Below are positions 35,855 through 44,300 of a DNA stretch of 64,000 nt, piece after piece (the first letter of the stretch is position 1; each line of letters begins with the position of its first letter). The position numbers and the translations under genes are program-made. Source of the stretch: Lachnospiraceae bacterium. Lineage in GTDB: Bacteria; Bacillota; Clostridia; Lachnospirales; Lachnospiraceae. The DNA is taken from the NCBI GenBank assembly GCA_017469935.1, contig JAFUFL010000039.1:1-64000 (forward strand). Reading direction: 5' to 3'. The notes beneath the pieces were generated by a model, which was not told the DNA's origin, searched no databases, and worked only from the letters and a program-made list of their open reading frames with translations.

Positions 35855-36658
35855 TCAGTTACGGCTTCCGGACTTGGACGCCGCGCCCAGATACTCCTCC
35901 AGCGTGATCCCTTTCTCCATGATCTCCTCCGCCGCCTCAGTTCCGACATAGCGGTAATGCCACGGCTCGCCCTTAATTCCCGTGATATCCGACTTGTCAT
36001 AAGGATAGCGCTTTATGAAGCCGTAGCGACTTCCGTTTTCATCCATCCATTTCCACACTTCGCTCGACGATTCGTTGTCTTCTTCCTCGCTGGAAATGTC
36101 CACACACATCCCGGTCTCATGTTCGCAGGTCCCGGGCTCTTCCACCCGCGCGAGCGCCAGCTCCGTGGCTTCCTCCCTGCTCTTTCCGTAGCTGATATAG
36201 TCTTCAATCTTGTCGCTGAGCTTCTGCGCCTGATCCTCGCGCGATCTGTATCCTTCCGACACTTTCGGGCTGAGCCCGTCCGCGCGCATCTCGTCAAACA
36301 TAGCCTGAAGGTCCGGATAGATCCTGCTGTCCACTGACTGGCCGTATCGCAGCTCCGTCAGCTCCCCGCTGTACTCCTCTTCCAGCGGGTGGTCTCTGTT
36401 GACCAAGATCAGTCTCCAGTCATCAGACTGTTTGAACTCCGCCTTGGCCGGTTCCTTCTTCTCACCGCTCTGAACTGTCGTGTCCCGAATGGCGATTTCC
36501 GTGGGATCAAATCCGTAGAAGAAATTGTTGACCCAGAAAGCGACGCCGATCACAACTACTATAATGGCCAGAGCGGCAAGGACTTCATTTCTGTATTCGC
36601 GCCACATTCTCCCGCGCCCGATCTTCTCGGGATCTTTTCTCTTCTCTGTGTCCGCCAT
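35855..36658 (-). CDS. Membrane-anchored D-alanyl-D-alanine carboxypeptidase, VanY/DacB type
   Basis: 267 residues. One N-terminal membrane helix (about 27-45) and an extracellular peptidase domain. The M15B zinc site is complete: SEGYRSREDQ, CEHETGMCVDIS (His180, Asp187) and EPWHYRYVG (His234). The family removes the terminal D-Ala from peptidoglycan stem peptides. No vanH/A/X-type resistance genes or vanRS pair are nearby, so this is more likely a housekeeping wall enzyme than part of glycopeptide resistance. ATG 36658 follows AAAGGAAAT. Confidence 0.92.
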   Translation of the reverse strand: MADTEKRKDPEKIGRGRMWREYRNEVLAALAIIVVVIGVAFWVNNFFYGFDPTEIAIRDTTVQSGEKKEPAKAEFKQSDDWRLILVNRDHPLEEEYSGELTELRYGQSVDSRIYPDLQAMFDEMRADGLSPKVSEGYRSREDQAQKLSDKIEDYISYGKSREEATELALARVEEPGTCEHETGMCVDISSEEEDNESSSEVWKWMDENGSRYGFIKRYPYDKSDITGIKGEPWHYRYVGTEAAEEIMEKGITLEEYLGAASKSGSRN

Positions 36659-36778
36659 CAGATTTCCTTTGCCTCGAAATCATTGAACTATTATGAACAA
36701 CATTCCTCCTATTATTAAGAGAATGTTACGTATAAAGTATACTATGTTTCGAATAATTTGCAAAGGTAATCTAAGCAC

Positions 36779-36813
36779 AGAGACCGCCATTCACATTTTC
36801 GAATGACGGTCTC
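36779..36813 (-). other. Perfect hairpin downstream of the PRTase-like gene
   Basis: Minus strand GAGACCGTCATTC, GAAAATGT loop, GAATGGCGGTCTC. It follows the stop at 36845 but lacks a T-run (TCTGTGC follows), so it may be a weak terminator or an mRNA 3' stabilising stem. Confidence 0.5.
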
Positions 36814-36844
36814 ACAGGGAATGCTCATCTATGTTTAGTTCAGT

Positions 36845-37486
36845 TCAGTTAAGTTTGGAATATCCGAAGCTGTTGCAGATCGCGTCGATCGGAATGTGGT
36901 CCTTGCACATCTTGCACTCCGTAGCGTTGTAGCTGCGGTAATCCGGAAGGTCCTGAATCTTATACAGGGAATGGACCTGCTGCCCGAAGATCTTCGTGGG
37001 CACCGAGAAGATTGCGGTGATTCCTACCACCGTGCCTCCGTAATAATCAATGCTCTCGCCGGCGCGCAGGATCGTCTGTCCGGTGGTCGCAGAGGCAAGA
37101 AGGAGAAGTACATGCTTACCCTTGATCATCATCTCGGAATTCTCACGGAAGATCATCTGGCCTCGATTATCAAACTCGGGAGAATAGACATAAATTGTCT
37201 TGTGCGCGTTCATGGACATGATTCCCGCCTGGGTCAGCTCATCAGCCAGATAGGCGCCGATGACTTCCATTCCGTCCATGCAGACGATGGTATCCACGAT
37301 CGTCGTCGCCGCATAAGTACTGGCCATCGCTCTCGCCGCAGCCTTGGCCTCACTCTGCCTGGTCTTCATGGTCGTCATGTCGATATAATAGTTGATGTGG
37401 GAGTTTGGTGTTACAAAATGTCCGGGAATGACTTTCATAATAACGTCCGGAAATTTTCTCGATCTCATCTTTGTGTAGGTCTGCAT
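36845..37486 (-). CDS. Phosphoribosyltransferase-like protein
   Basis: 213 residues from the ATG at 37486, chosen over the GTG at 37492 because GGAGGT lies 5 bases upstream. The central fold resembles type I PRTases (orotate PRTase-like): TIVDTIVCMDGMEVIGAYLADEL near the substrate hood, and KHVLLLLASATTGQTILRAGESIDYYGG at the PRPP loop position. The canonical loop has two acidic residues before the TTG; here ALASATTGQT carries none, so catalysis is doubtful. The C-terminus has a Cys pair (ECKMC). No pyrimidine genes adjoin it. Could be a regulatory PRTase homologue. Confidence 0.68.
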   Translation of the reverse strand: MQTYTKMRSRKFPDVIMKVIPGHFVTPNSHINYYIDMTTMKTRQSEAKAAARAMASTYAATTIVDTIVCMDGMEVIGAYLADELTQAGIMSMNAHKTIYVYSPEFDNRGQMIFRENSEMMIKGKHVLLLLASATTGQTILRAGESIDYYGGTVVGITAIFSVPTKIFGQQVHSLYKIQDLPDYRSYNATECKMCKDHIPIDAICNSFGYSKLN

Positions 37487-37718
37487 AAACACCTCCGTTC
37501 TGCGGCCGCGCCTTTCGACGCAGCCGAATTAACTGTTCATGTACTCTCTATCAGTTATTATACTATGCTTTTGCATCTTTTGCACAAAAAATCGCGTCGT
37601 TTCACTCATTTTTTAACCAAAATACTCAATTTTGCTGTTTTTACGGGGTCCGAAAGGACTTTCTCTTTTTTTTCGTAAAACTTTAGAAGTTTTTCATTCT
37701 TTCTAAAGAGTTTTATAA

Positions 37719-37747
37719 CATCTATCGTGTATAGTATGTCTTGTAAA
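37719..37747 (-). promoter_or_regulatory. Possible promoter of the PRTase-like gene
   Basis: Minus strand -35 TTTACA (37742-37747), 17-base spacer, -10 TAGATG (37719-37724). Downstream is an inverted repeat CTTTAGAAAG / CTTCTAAAG. The leader would be about 225 bases long. Confidence 0.35.
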
Positions 37748-37817
37748 CAGAGAGAAACATTTCCCCCTCTTTAAAAACTCTCAATGTTTAACAAGATTTA
37801 CATTTCCCCCTTTCAAG

Positions 37818-37847
37818 ACAGGGCTGCCGCAAATGCGGCAGCCCTGT
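37818..37847 (-). terminator. Hairpin terminator of the amino acid transporter/racemase operon
   Basis: ACAGGGCTGCCGC, AAAT loop, GCGGCAGCCCTGT: a perfect 13-bp stem, 33 bases after the stop codon of the racemase gene. The following T-run on the minus strand is short (TCTTG). Confidence 0.75.
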
Positions 37848-37879
37848 TTCGTTGTGCTTATCACTATTTTGTTAATGAT

Positions 37880-38653
37880 TTAATCTATTTCCATCTCGAC
37901 CGCATCTTCCAGTGTCAGCTTTCCGCCCACCGTGCCTGCGTACCGCCCCTGCCTCTTGGCAATGTTGACGGTGATCGTCCCGCCCGGCTCCTCGAAGTTG
38001 AAACCGTGGAAGCCGTCTTCCTTCTCCCGGCTCAGATACCAGGCCGCGGCCAGCGAACCGCTCCCGCAGGAGGATTCACAGCAGACCGAGTCGGACGCCG
38101 CCACATAGACGACAGGGGTCAGGCGATCGCCGCTGACAAACTGGACGCCGAAAGCGCTGTAGTTCTTCCCGAACTTGTCGATCATGCGCCTTGCGAACGC
38201 CTCGTCGAATTCCTTATCCACGCAGATCATATGCGTGATGCCGCGGGATATGACGAGTGGATACAGCTGATCCGCCTCCTCGCCCACCATCTCGAGCATT
38301 TCCGGCATAGGCATCTGTGCGGCGCTGGTCTCCCGGTCGAGGTCACAGATCACTTCCAGCTGCTCGCGCGTGCCGCTCATCTCTATTTTGCAATGGTCGA
38401 TGTCCTTTTCCCTGCACAGCAGATAGCCGAATGACCGCGCCGCGTTTCCGCAGAACTCGCCGCCGGCCATCTCCAGCCTGCCCAGGCTCTTTCCGTAGAG
38501 CGGGCGGGTCTCAAATCCGACCTGCTCGGCCCTGAGCGACGGATCCGCCATGATGGCGGCCGCGACCTTTGCCCGCTCCGATTTCGGAACGCCGCTTCGC
38601 ACGATCGCTGTTCTGTTGCCTGCCGGATCTGCCATTACCACTGTAAACTTCAT
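37880..38653 (-). CDS. DapF-fold amino acid epimerase/racemase in a transporter operon
   Basis: 257 residues, cofactor-independent diaminopimelate-epimerase fold. The two catalytic cysteines are in place: GGEFCGNAARS (Cys68) and SSCGSGSLAAAW (Cys196), which act as the acid/base pair for stereo-inversion at C-alpha. The second motif lacks the ACGTG of true DapF and the protein is the last gene of a polar amino acid ABC transporter operon rather than of a lysine cluster. DapF-like histidine racemases with this arrangement are known in other Firmicutes and Fusobacteria (general knowledge), so an amino acid racemase is more likely than diaminopimelate epimerase. Substrate unproven. Confidence 0.82.
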   Translation of the reverse strand: MKFTVVMADPAGNRTAIVRSGVPKSERAKVAAAIMADPSLRAEQVGFETRPLYGKSLGRLEMAGGEFCGNAARSFGYLLCREKDIDHCKIEMSGTREQLEVICDLDRETSAAQMPMPEMLEMVGEEADQLYPLVISRGITHMICVDKEFDEAFARRMIDKFGKNYSAFGVQFVSGDRLTPVVYVAASDSVCCESSCGSGSLAAAWYLSREKEDGFHGFNFEEPGGTITVNIAKRQGRYAGTVGGKLTLEDAVEMEID

Positions 38654-38744
38654 GCTGTCTTACTCCTTCTGCTGAATAGTTACTTCCTTGTGAAAATTAC
38701 GCGTAAATTCCCGCACCGCGCCGCATGCGGCCGGGCGCCACGCC

Positions 38745-39512
38745 TTACCCGTTCTCCGAAAATCTGGCCAGGAACCTCTTCGTCCTCTCCTCCTTGGGAT
38801 TGGAGATGACGTCCTCCGGCTTGCCCTCTTCCACGATATAGCCGCCGTCCATGAAGATCACGCGGTCCGCCACGTCCCTCGCGAAAGCCATCTCGTGGGT
38901 GACTATGACCATGGTCATGTGCTCCTGGGCCAGCTGCCGGATGACCTTCAGGATCTCTCCGGTGAGCTCCGGGTCGAGGGCCGACGTCGGCTCGTCAAAA
39001 AAGAGAATGTCCGGGTTCATGCACAGCGCCCTGGCAATGGCGACACGCTGCTGCTGGCCGCCGGAGAGCTGCTGCGGGTAATATTTTTCCTTGCCTTCCA
39101 GGCCCATCTTGACGAGAAGCTCTTTTGCTTCCTTTTTTACTTCCGCGGCGTTTCTCTTCTGCACGTGAATGGGCGCGTCGCAGAGATTCTTGAGCACGGT
39201 GTAGTGGGGAAACAGGTTGAACTGCTGGAACACGAGGCCAAAATAGCTCTTGATCTTCCTCAGCTCCGAAGGCGATGCATAGACCGTCCTTCCCTCTGCG
39301 TCGTTACGCGCGGCAACTTCTCCCAGATAACTGAGCTCGCCGCTGTCCATGGTCTCCAGCATGGTCGCGCAGCGAAGAAGGGTGGATTTGCCGCTTCCCG
39401 AGGGACCGATGATGGCCACGACTTCGCCCTCTTCCACACTGACCGATATATCGTTGAGCACCTTCAGAGTGCCGAAAGATTTGCTTACGTTCTTAATCTC
39501 AAATAAACTCAT
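38745..39512 (-). CDS. Polar amino acid ABC transporter ATP-binding protein (GlnQ type)
   Basis: 255 residues. Walker [10 protein letters not shown] (about 36-44), Q-loop [10 protein letters not shown], signature LSGGQQQRV, Walker [13 protein letters not shown] and the H-loop VTHEM are all intact. The FNLFPH stretch is typical of the GlnQ/HisP subfamily. It energises uptake through the permease encoded just upstream (12-base gap). The ATG at 39512 follows GGAGGG. A partner of the lipoprotein and racemase genes in the same operon. Confidence 0.95.
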   Translation of the reverse strand: MSLFEIKNVSKSFGTLKVLNDISVSVEEGEVVAIIGPSGSGKSTLLRCATMLETMDSGELSYLGEVAARNDAEGRTVYASPSELRKIKSYFGLVFQQFNLFPHYTVLKNLCDAPIHVQKRNAAEVKKEAKELLVKMGLEGKEKYYPQQLSGGQQQRVAIARALCMNPDILFFDEPTSALDPELTGEILKVIRQLAQEHMTMVIVTHEMAFARDVADRVIFMDGGYIVEEGKPEDVISNPKEERTKRFLARFSENG

Positions 39513-39524
39513 TTCCGCCCTCCG

Positions 39525-40175
39525 TCAGTTATAGTAGCTCAGCCGCTTCTCAATATAGTTCATAAAGAGCGTGACCACAAGGTTGAAAAGGTAATAAAAT
39601 ACGCCCGCCACAAACAGAGGCATGAGGCTGGACATAGACGCGGATACCTGCTTGGCGTACGTGAACATCTCCTGATAGGCGAGCACGAAAGCCAGAGAAG
39701 TATCCTTGACCAAGGTGATGACTTCGTTGGTGACCGGCGGGATCGTGCGCTTGATCATCTGCGGGAAGATGATCTTAAGGAAAGTCTGCGCCTTCGTGTA
39801 GCCGAGCACCGTGGCGGCCTCCGTCTGGCCCACAGGGATGCTCTGGATTCCCGCGCGGAAGATCTCCGCGAAGTAGGCCGCGTAGTTGATGGAGAAACCG
39901 ATCAGCGTCGCGTACAGTCTCCAGCTCGTGGAGAGCTTGAGGCCGAACAGATAGTAAGGGCCGTAAAAGACCACGATCAGCTGCAGCATAAGAGGCGTTC
40001 CGCGCAGTACGGAGATGATTCCCTGGATCAAAATAGAGAGCGGCTTGAACTTGCTCATACGCCCCAGCGCCACCAGTATGCCCAGAGGCATCGAAAACAA
40101 CAGTGTGAAGAAAAAAATGATCAGCGTTGCTCCGAAACCGGACGCGATCTGCTTAATGACAGTCAAAAGGCCCAT
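39525..40175 (-). CDS. Polar amino acid ABC transporter permease
   Basis: 216 residues, about five membrane helices. The HisM/GlnP-type EAA loop is present (FRAGIQSIPVGQTEAATVLGYTKAQTFLKIIFPQ). Only one permease gene occurs, so the membrane part is probably a homodimer. ATG 40175 follows AAGGGGG. It lies 181 bases after the binding-protein gene, across an intercistronic hairpin, and 12 bases before the ATPase gene. Confidence 0.94.
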   Translation of the reverse strand: MGLLTVIKQIASGFGATLIIFFFTLLFSMPLGILVALGRMSKFKPLSILIQGIISVLRGTPLMLQLIVVFYGPYYLFGLKLSTSWRLYATLIGFSINYAAYFAEIFRAGIQSIPVGQTEAATVLGYTKAQTFLKIIFPQMIKRTIPPVTNEVITLVKDTSLAFVLAYQEMFTYAKQVSASMSSLMPLFVAGVFYYLFNLVVTLFMNYIEKRLSYYN

Positions 40176-40220
40176 AAATCCCCCTTAGCATGTGGTTGTG
40201 TTTTTTTCTCCTGAGATAAA

Positions 40221-40255
40221 GACCGCCTGCGCTCCTTCCCGGAGCCCAGGCGATC
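40221..40255 (-). promoter_or_regulatory. Intercistronic hairpin between binding-protein and permease genes
   Basis: Minus strand GATCGCCTGGGCTCC, GGGA loop, AGGAGCGCAGGCGGTC, followed by TTTATC. Such partial terminators or mRNA-stabilising stems often let the binding protein be made in excess over the permease. Confidence 0.55.
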
Positions 40256-40291
40256 AAAATGAACGTATCTGTTCTTCCCGGCTGCTTTTCA

Positions 40292-40335
40292 GATCTGTTT
40301 ACGATCCTGTCCGGATCTGTTTACGGTCCTGTCCG
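40292..40335. repeat. Two tandem 22-bp repeats in the operon
   Basis: GATCTGTTTACGATCCTGTC and GATCTGTTTACGGTCCTGTC stand head to tail with a 22-bp period, directly after the binding-protein gene's stop codon region. They differ at one base in the core. No function is evident. Confidence 0.6.
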
Positions 40336-40356
40336 GCGGCCGGTTCGTATTTGCGA

Positions 40357-41247
40357 TCACTCAGTGATAAGCATATCCGGAAGATTGTCGTCCGCATAGT
40401 TCTGGGCGATCTTCATGACGGTTCCGTCAGCGAGCATCTCATCGTAGGTCTCCTGGACCTGGTCCCTGAGCGCTTCATTTCCGAGCTTGAACGCGATCGC
40501 GTACTGCTCTGTGGAGATGGGCTCCTCCAGAATACGGAAAGTATCGGGATTGTTCCTCATCTGGTAGCGGGCAACGCCGATATCTACCGCGACTGCTTCC
40601 ACTGCGCCTGTCTTCAGGTCCATGAAGCAGGTGTCATAGCTGGGATTTCTCTGAAGCTCTTTGAATGATCCGGCGAGTTCTTTGAGCTCATCGCTCTTAA
40701 GAGCGTCCTCCGCGGAGGAGTTACTCTGCGCGATCACGACCTTGCCGGCGAGATCTGCAGGTGTCTGAATATCGGAATCGGCCAGGACTGCAATAACGAT
40801 GCTGTTATTGACATAAGGCTTGCTCCATGTATAGGCATTGATACGCTCCGGGGTTGAGTAAGTCATACCGTTCCAGATGCAGTCGATGGTGCCGCTGTCG
40901 AGCTCGGCGTCCTTGTTGTCCCAGTTGATGGGCTGCTTGACCAGCGTCCAGCCGCGGCGCTTGCAGAGCTCTTCCGCCAGCTGCAGGTCAAAGCCCGTGT
41001 AATCGCCTGTCGCCTCGTCGAGGTAGCCGTAAGGCGGATACTCGGCGTCAAAACCGACGATAAATTCTGTATCTTCTGTACCTTCCGCTGCGGGTGCTTC
41101 TGCCGCTGCGTCTGCTGCGGGTGCTTCTGCTGCGGGCTCTTCCGCTGCCGGCGCGCTGTCACTGCTTGCCCCTGTCGATCCGCCGCATGCCGCGAGTGAA
41201 ATCGCCATCACGCCTGTGAGGAGCATTGCTGCAAACTTTTTCATCAT
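40357..41247 (-). CDS. Amino acid ABC transporter substrate-binding lipoprotein
   Basis: 296 residues from the ATG at 41247, preceded by GGGAGG at 8 bases. Signal peptide with lipobox LAAC (Cys21), then a low-complexity Ala/Glu/Pro linker (24-60, EEPAAEAPAADAAAEAPAAE) that tethers the SBP_bac_3 domain (62-296). FIVGFDAEYPPYGYLDEATGDYTGFDLQLAEELCKR is the classic start of polar amino acid binding proteins. First gene of the operon with permease, ATPase and racemase. The ligand is not deducible, but it is probably the racemase's substrate or product. Confidence 0.93.
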   Translation of the reverse strand: MMKKFAAMLLTGVMAISLAACGGSTGASSDSAPAAEEPAAEAPAADAAAEAPAAEGTEDTEFIVGFDAEYPPYGYLDEATGDYTGFDLQLAEELCKRRGWTLVKQPINWDNKDAELDSGTIDCIWNGMTYSTPERINAYTWSKPYVNNSIVIAVLADSDIQTPADLAGKVVIAQSNSSAEDALKSDELKELAGSFKELQRNPSYDTCFMDLKTGAVEAVAVDIGVARYQMRNNPDTFRILEEPISTEQYAIAFKLGNEALRDQVQETYDEMLADGTVMKIAQNYADDNLPDMLITE

Positions 41248-41334
41248 CTCAAAATCCTCCCAAAAATGAAAACTGAATTCCTGCGGCGAAACGCCTGCCA
41301 CCGGGCAGGACACTTGAGCGTATCAGCGAGATAG

Positions 41335-41380
41335 CATGCTAAAGTGCCGCATACTGTAGTATAGTATCACGCTAAAGTGC
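41335..41380 (-). promoter_or_regulatory. Two 13-bp direct repeats at the transporter operon promoter
   Basis: Minus strand GCACTTTAGCGTG (41368-41380) and GCACTTTAGCATG (41335-41347), 12 of 13 identical, 33 bp apart (about three helical turns). The first fills the -35/-10 spacer and the second lies just after the expected start, a layout typical of a repressor that binds cooperatively. Confidence 0.6.
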
Positions 41381-41389
41381 GTTTGTAAA
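41361..41389 (-). promoter_or_regulatory. Promoter of the amino acid transporter/racemase operon
   Basis: Minus strand -35 TTTACA (41384-41389), 17-base spacer, -10 TACTAT (41361-41366). It lies inside the last codons and stop of the upstream large Ig-like gene (stop at 41367), so the two transcription units abut with no room for a terminator. Confidence 0.7.
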
Positions 41390-44300
41390 CACCATACGCG
41401 AACCAAATTGCAGAAAGAAAAGCCAAAAAAGCGGCCGCCGGCAGAAGTCCGCTCCGGTACAGGTGGACCATCAGATTCTCGCTGACCAGCACCCGGCAGC
41501 TGTCTCTGTTATTGCTCTCGCCGACTCCCGCGAGTCCGCTGCTTCGGTTGCCGGCTCCGTCGATGGCAACGGCGCGCAGCGTCTGCCAGCCCTCTACGGC
41601 CCGGATCGTGACCGGCACCTGGCCGCCGTTTCTGCCCATGATCTCATCCAGTTCCTGCCTGCCCATCACTTTTTTCTCTACGACAGCATCCTTTTCGTCC
41701 GTGATCAGGATCTCCAGCTTTTTCAATTCCATGTTGTCCGACGGCACGAGATTGACCACCAGGCTGTCGGCCACAAATCGACGCCCGTCCACATCTTCCC
41801 CGGCAAGGCGCACCTGCGGCGGCGTCCTGTCCACAGCCCAGGTCGGAGAGTAACCCGTCCCTCCCCGGAACCTGCCGGGACTTCTGCTCAGATTCCCCGC
41901 TTCGTCCTCCGACTCGATCAGAATGCTGTATTTTCCCTCTTCGCAATAGGTCGAAGGCTCAATCTCGCAGATATACTTCATGCCTTTCGCGCTCTTCTCC
42001 TGCGAGACCCTGTAATCTGTGCCTTCTTCAAGGGCCCGCGCGCCGGAATTCTTGTACAGCGTGATCTTCCTGCTCTTTACGGACGAAACGTTGTACTCGG
42101 CAACGACAAAAGGACTCTGCGCATCCGTATAATAGCCATTCACGATCTCCATTGTGCCGGCGTCTTCCGAAAGATCGTAGACCGACCCGAACCTGTTCAC
42201 GCTCAGGTTTCTGCGGACCCGGCTCCGGTTTCCGGCGAGATCGCACGCCGTCCCGTACAGCACGCAGATTCCGTCTGCCGCTCTGTCTTCCGGCAGATTC
42301 GGCAGGATAACGCTTCCGTCGTCACCGGACGTCTCGCCCCTGCACTCCATCAGGGCTCCGCCGGCCGTAAGATTCCTCCAGGCCGCGTACAGGGAGCCGG
42401 GGGCTATATTTTGGTCCTCACACAGCAGTACCGGCGAGATCCCGCTCCCATAGGCGCCCATTTCGCGCACCGAATCCCTGTCAAAACAGAGCCTCGGCGC
42501 CGTCATATCAATGACAAAGGGATCTTCGTAGACGGGCACTGCAGTATTTCCCGCCAGATCCATGCAGGCGCAGTGCAGCGACCACTCTCCTTCCTCCGTA
42601 AAGGGCACCTGCGCCTCGTAGACATAGACCGGTCCTGCCGTCCGCCCGTCCCACTCCTGCGCCACTCTCCGCAGAGCCCTTGCGTACGGGAAAATCTGCA
42701 CGGCGCGCTCATCCGGCGACAGATCCGTGATGCGGACGGTCGCGCAGCGCGGCCTGTTGTAATACATCCCGTTCCTCACATCTTCGTTGTCCCAGATCAC
42801 CTCGATCCGCGGCGGGATCCGGTCGATCACAAATTCCTGCGGCGCCTCTCCCGCATAGGTCACCGACGCGGCGTTCCCAACTGCGTCCGTCCCGCTCACT
42901 TCCAGCGTATACTCCCCGTCTGCGGCAAATCGGACTTCCTTAACCCACCGGTCTGTACCTCCCCGCCGCTTCCATTCTCCCTGCTGTGCTCCGGGCGCCG
43001 TCACGACCAGCTTCCCCGGGTCAAAACCTCGCTCCCGCACCTCGATTGTCGCTTTCCTCGCTCTGTCAAAATAGTGCCCATTCCGCACCTCATTGTTATC
43101 ATATGTGACATGGACCACCGGTGCGGTCGAATCGATCCCCAGCATCAGGCTTCCGCCGTTTCCCGGGTCGGAGCGGTTCCCCGCATTGTCCGTGGCGATA
43201 GCCGTCACCTCTATATCATTGCTCTCCCACTCGCCTCCCGCCGGGAGCCGAATTTCTGTGCGGAACCGATAGACTGGCGCATAGTTGCCTCTATCTGTCC
43301 ACTCTGCCGGGCCTGATTCAACCGGATCTGCGGCGGAGTCCCCTTCGTCGATTAATCCTGTCGATTTCCCTTCTGCGGGCTCTGCCGGGTTTTCTTCGCC
43401 GATCGGTCCCGCCGGCACCTCCTCTCCCCGGAACAACACCTCCTCCTTAACGATTTTTCCGTTGATCTTCACCGCACAGTATACTTCCTGCAAGCCGGAT
43501 GCGCCGTGCTCCCTGTCCGGGTCGGCTGCCAGGATCTCCAGATCAACCGCCCCATTATACAGGCCTTTTCCGTCCGCTGTCCGGGAACTGACCGGCGCCA
43601 CCGCGCGCACCACAGCTACTGGCGCATCAATATCCACCTCCGGCAGCTGCGTATCCAGATAAAAATCCACCGTCCTCTTAAGCGGCGCGGACACATTTCC
43701 GGCGCGGTCCCTCAAGACCCAGTTCTCAATCCTGAAGACCTGCCCTCCGTGAATCCGGATCTTACCCTCACAATTGCCTCGGAAATTGTTCGGACTCGGC
43801 GGCGCCTCGTTTCTCTCTCCCGCCGTGGACAAGAGTCTGCAGGAAGCACTGACCGGGGAAGTATCGGACGCCGTGTACTCGATCACAGCTTCCCGCTCTC
43901 TTCGGAAAGGCATAAATCCATCTCCCTCAAACGCCCATCTCCTGCCGTGAGAAGACATTCTGCAGTAGACTTCTCCATCTTCATTCACAATGCTGATCTC
44001 TCCCTTCGGAGCCGCCGTGTCGACCACCTTCCGTCCGGATATAAAAGCCCCTTCCTGCGCATTTACGCAGACAAATTCCGACATCTCTTTTTCCGCATTG
44101 CCGCTTTCGGTTCCCCCACCGGATCCGTCCGAATCGCCGCCTCCGGCGAGCACGAGCGGGTTTCCGGCCTTATCCGTTCCCGCGAATCCAAGCCTGTACA
44201 CGCCGTCCGGCGTTCCCTCTCTGCCCGGAAACTTCCGCAGTGTCATAAGCACTTCTTCCGGGTTCCCTTCTTCGGCGCTTTCGCCCTCTTCACTGGCTCC

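Noticed and set aside
35855-36658. VanY as part of a vancomycin resistance cluster
   Set aside because: No ligase, VanX, VanH or VanRS gene is near; the membrane-anchored enzyme alone is common in Firmicutes.
41463-43316. A 617-codon plus-strand frame opposite the Ig-like gene
   Set aside because: Antisense to an uninterrupted gene with eleven regular D-x-[AV]-G-N motifs; Arg/His/Pro-rich translation without domains.
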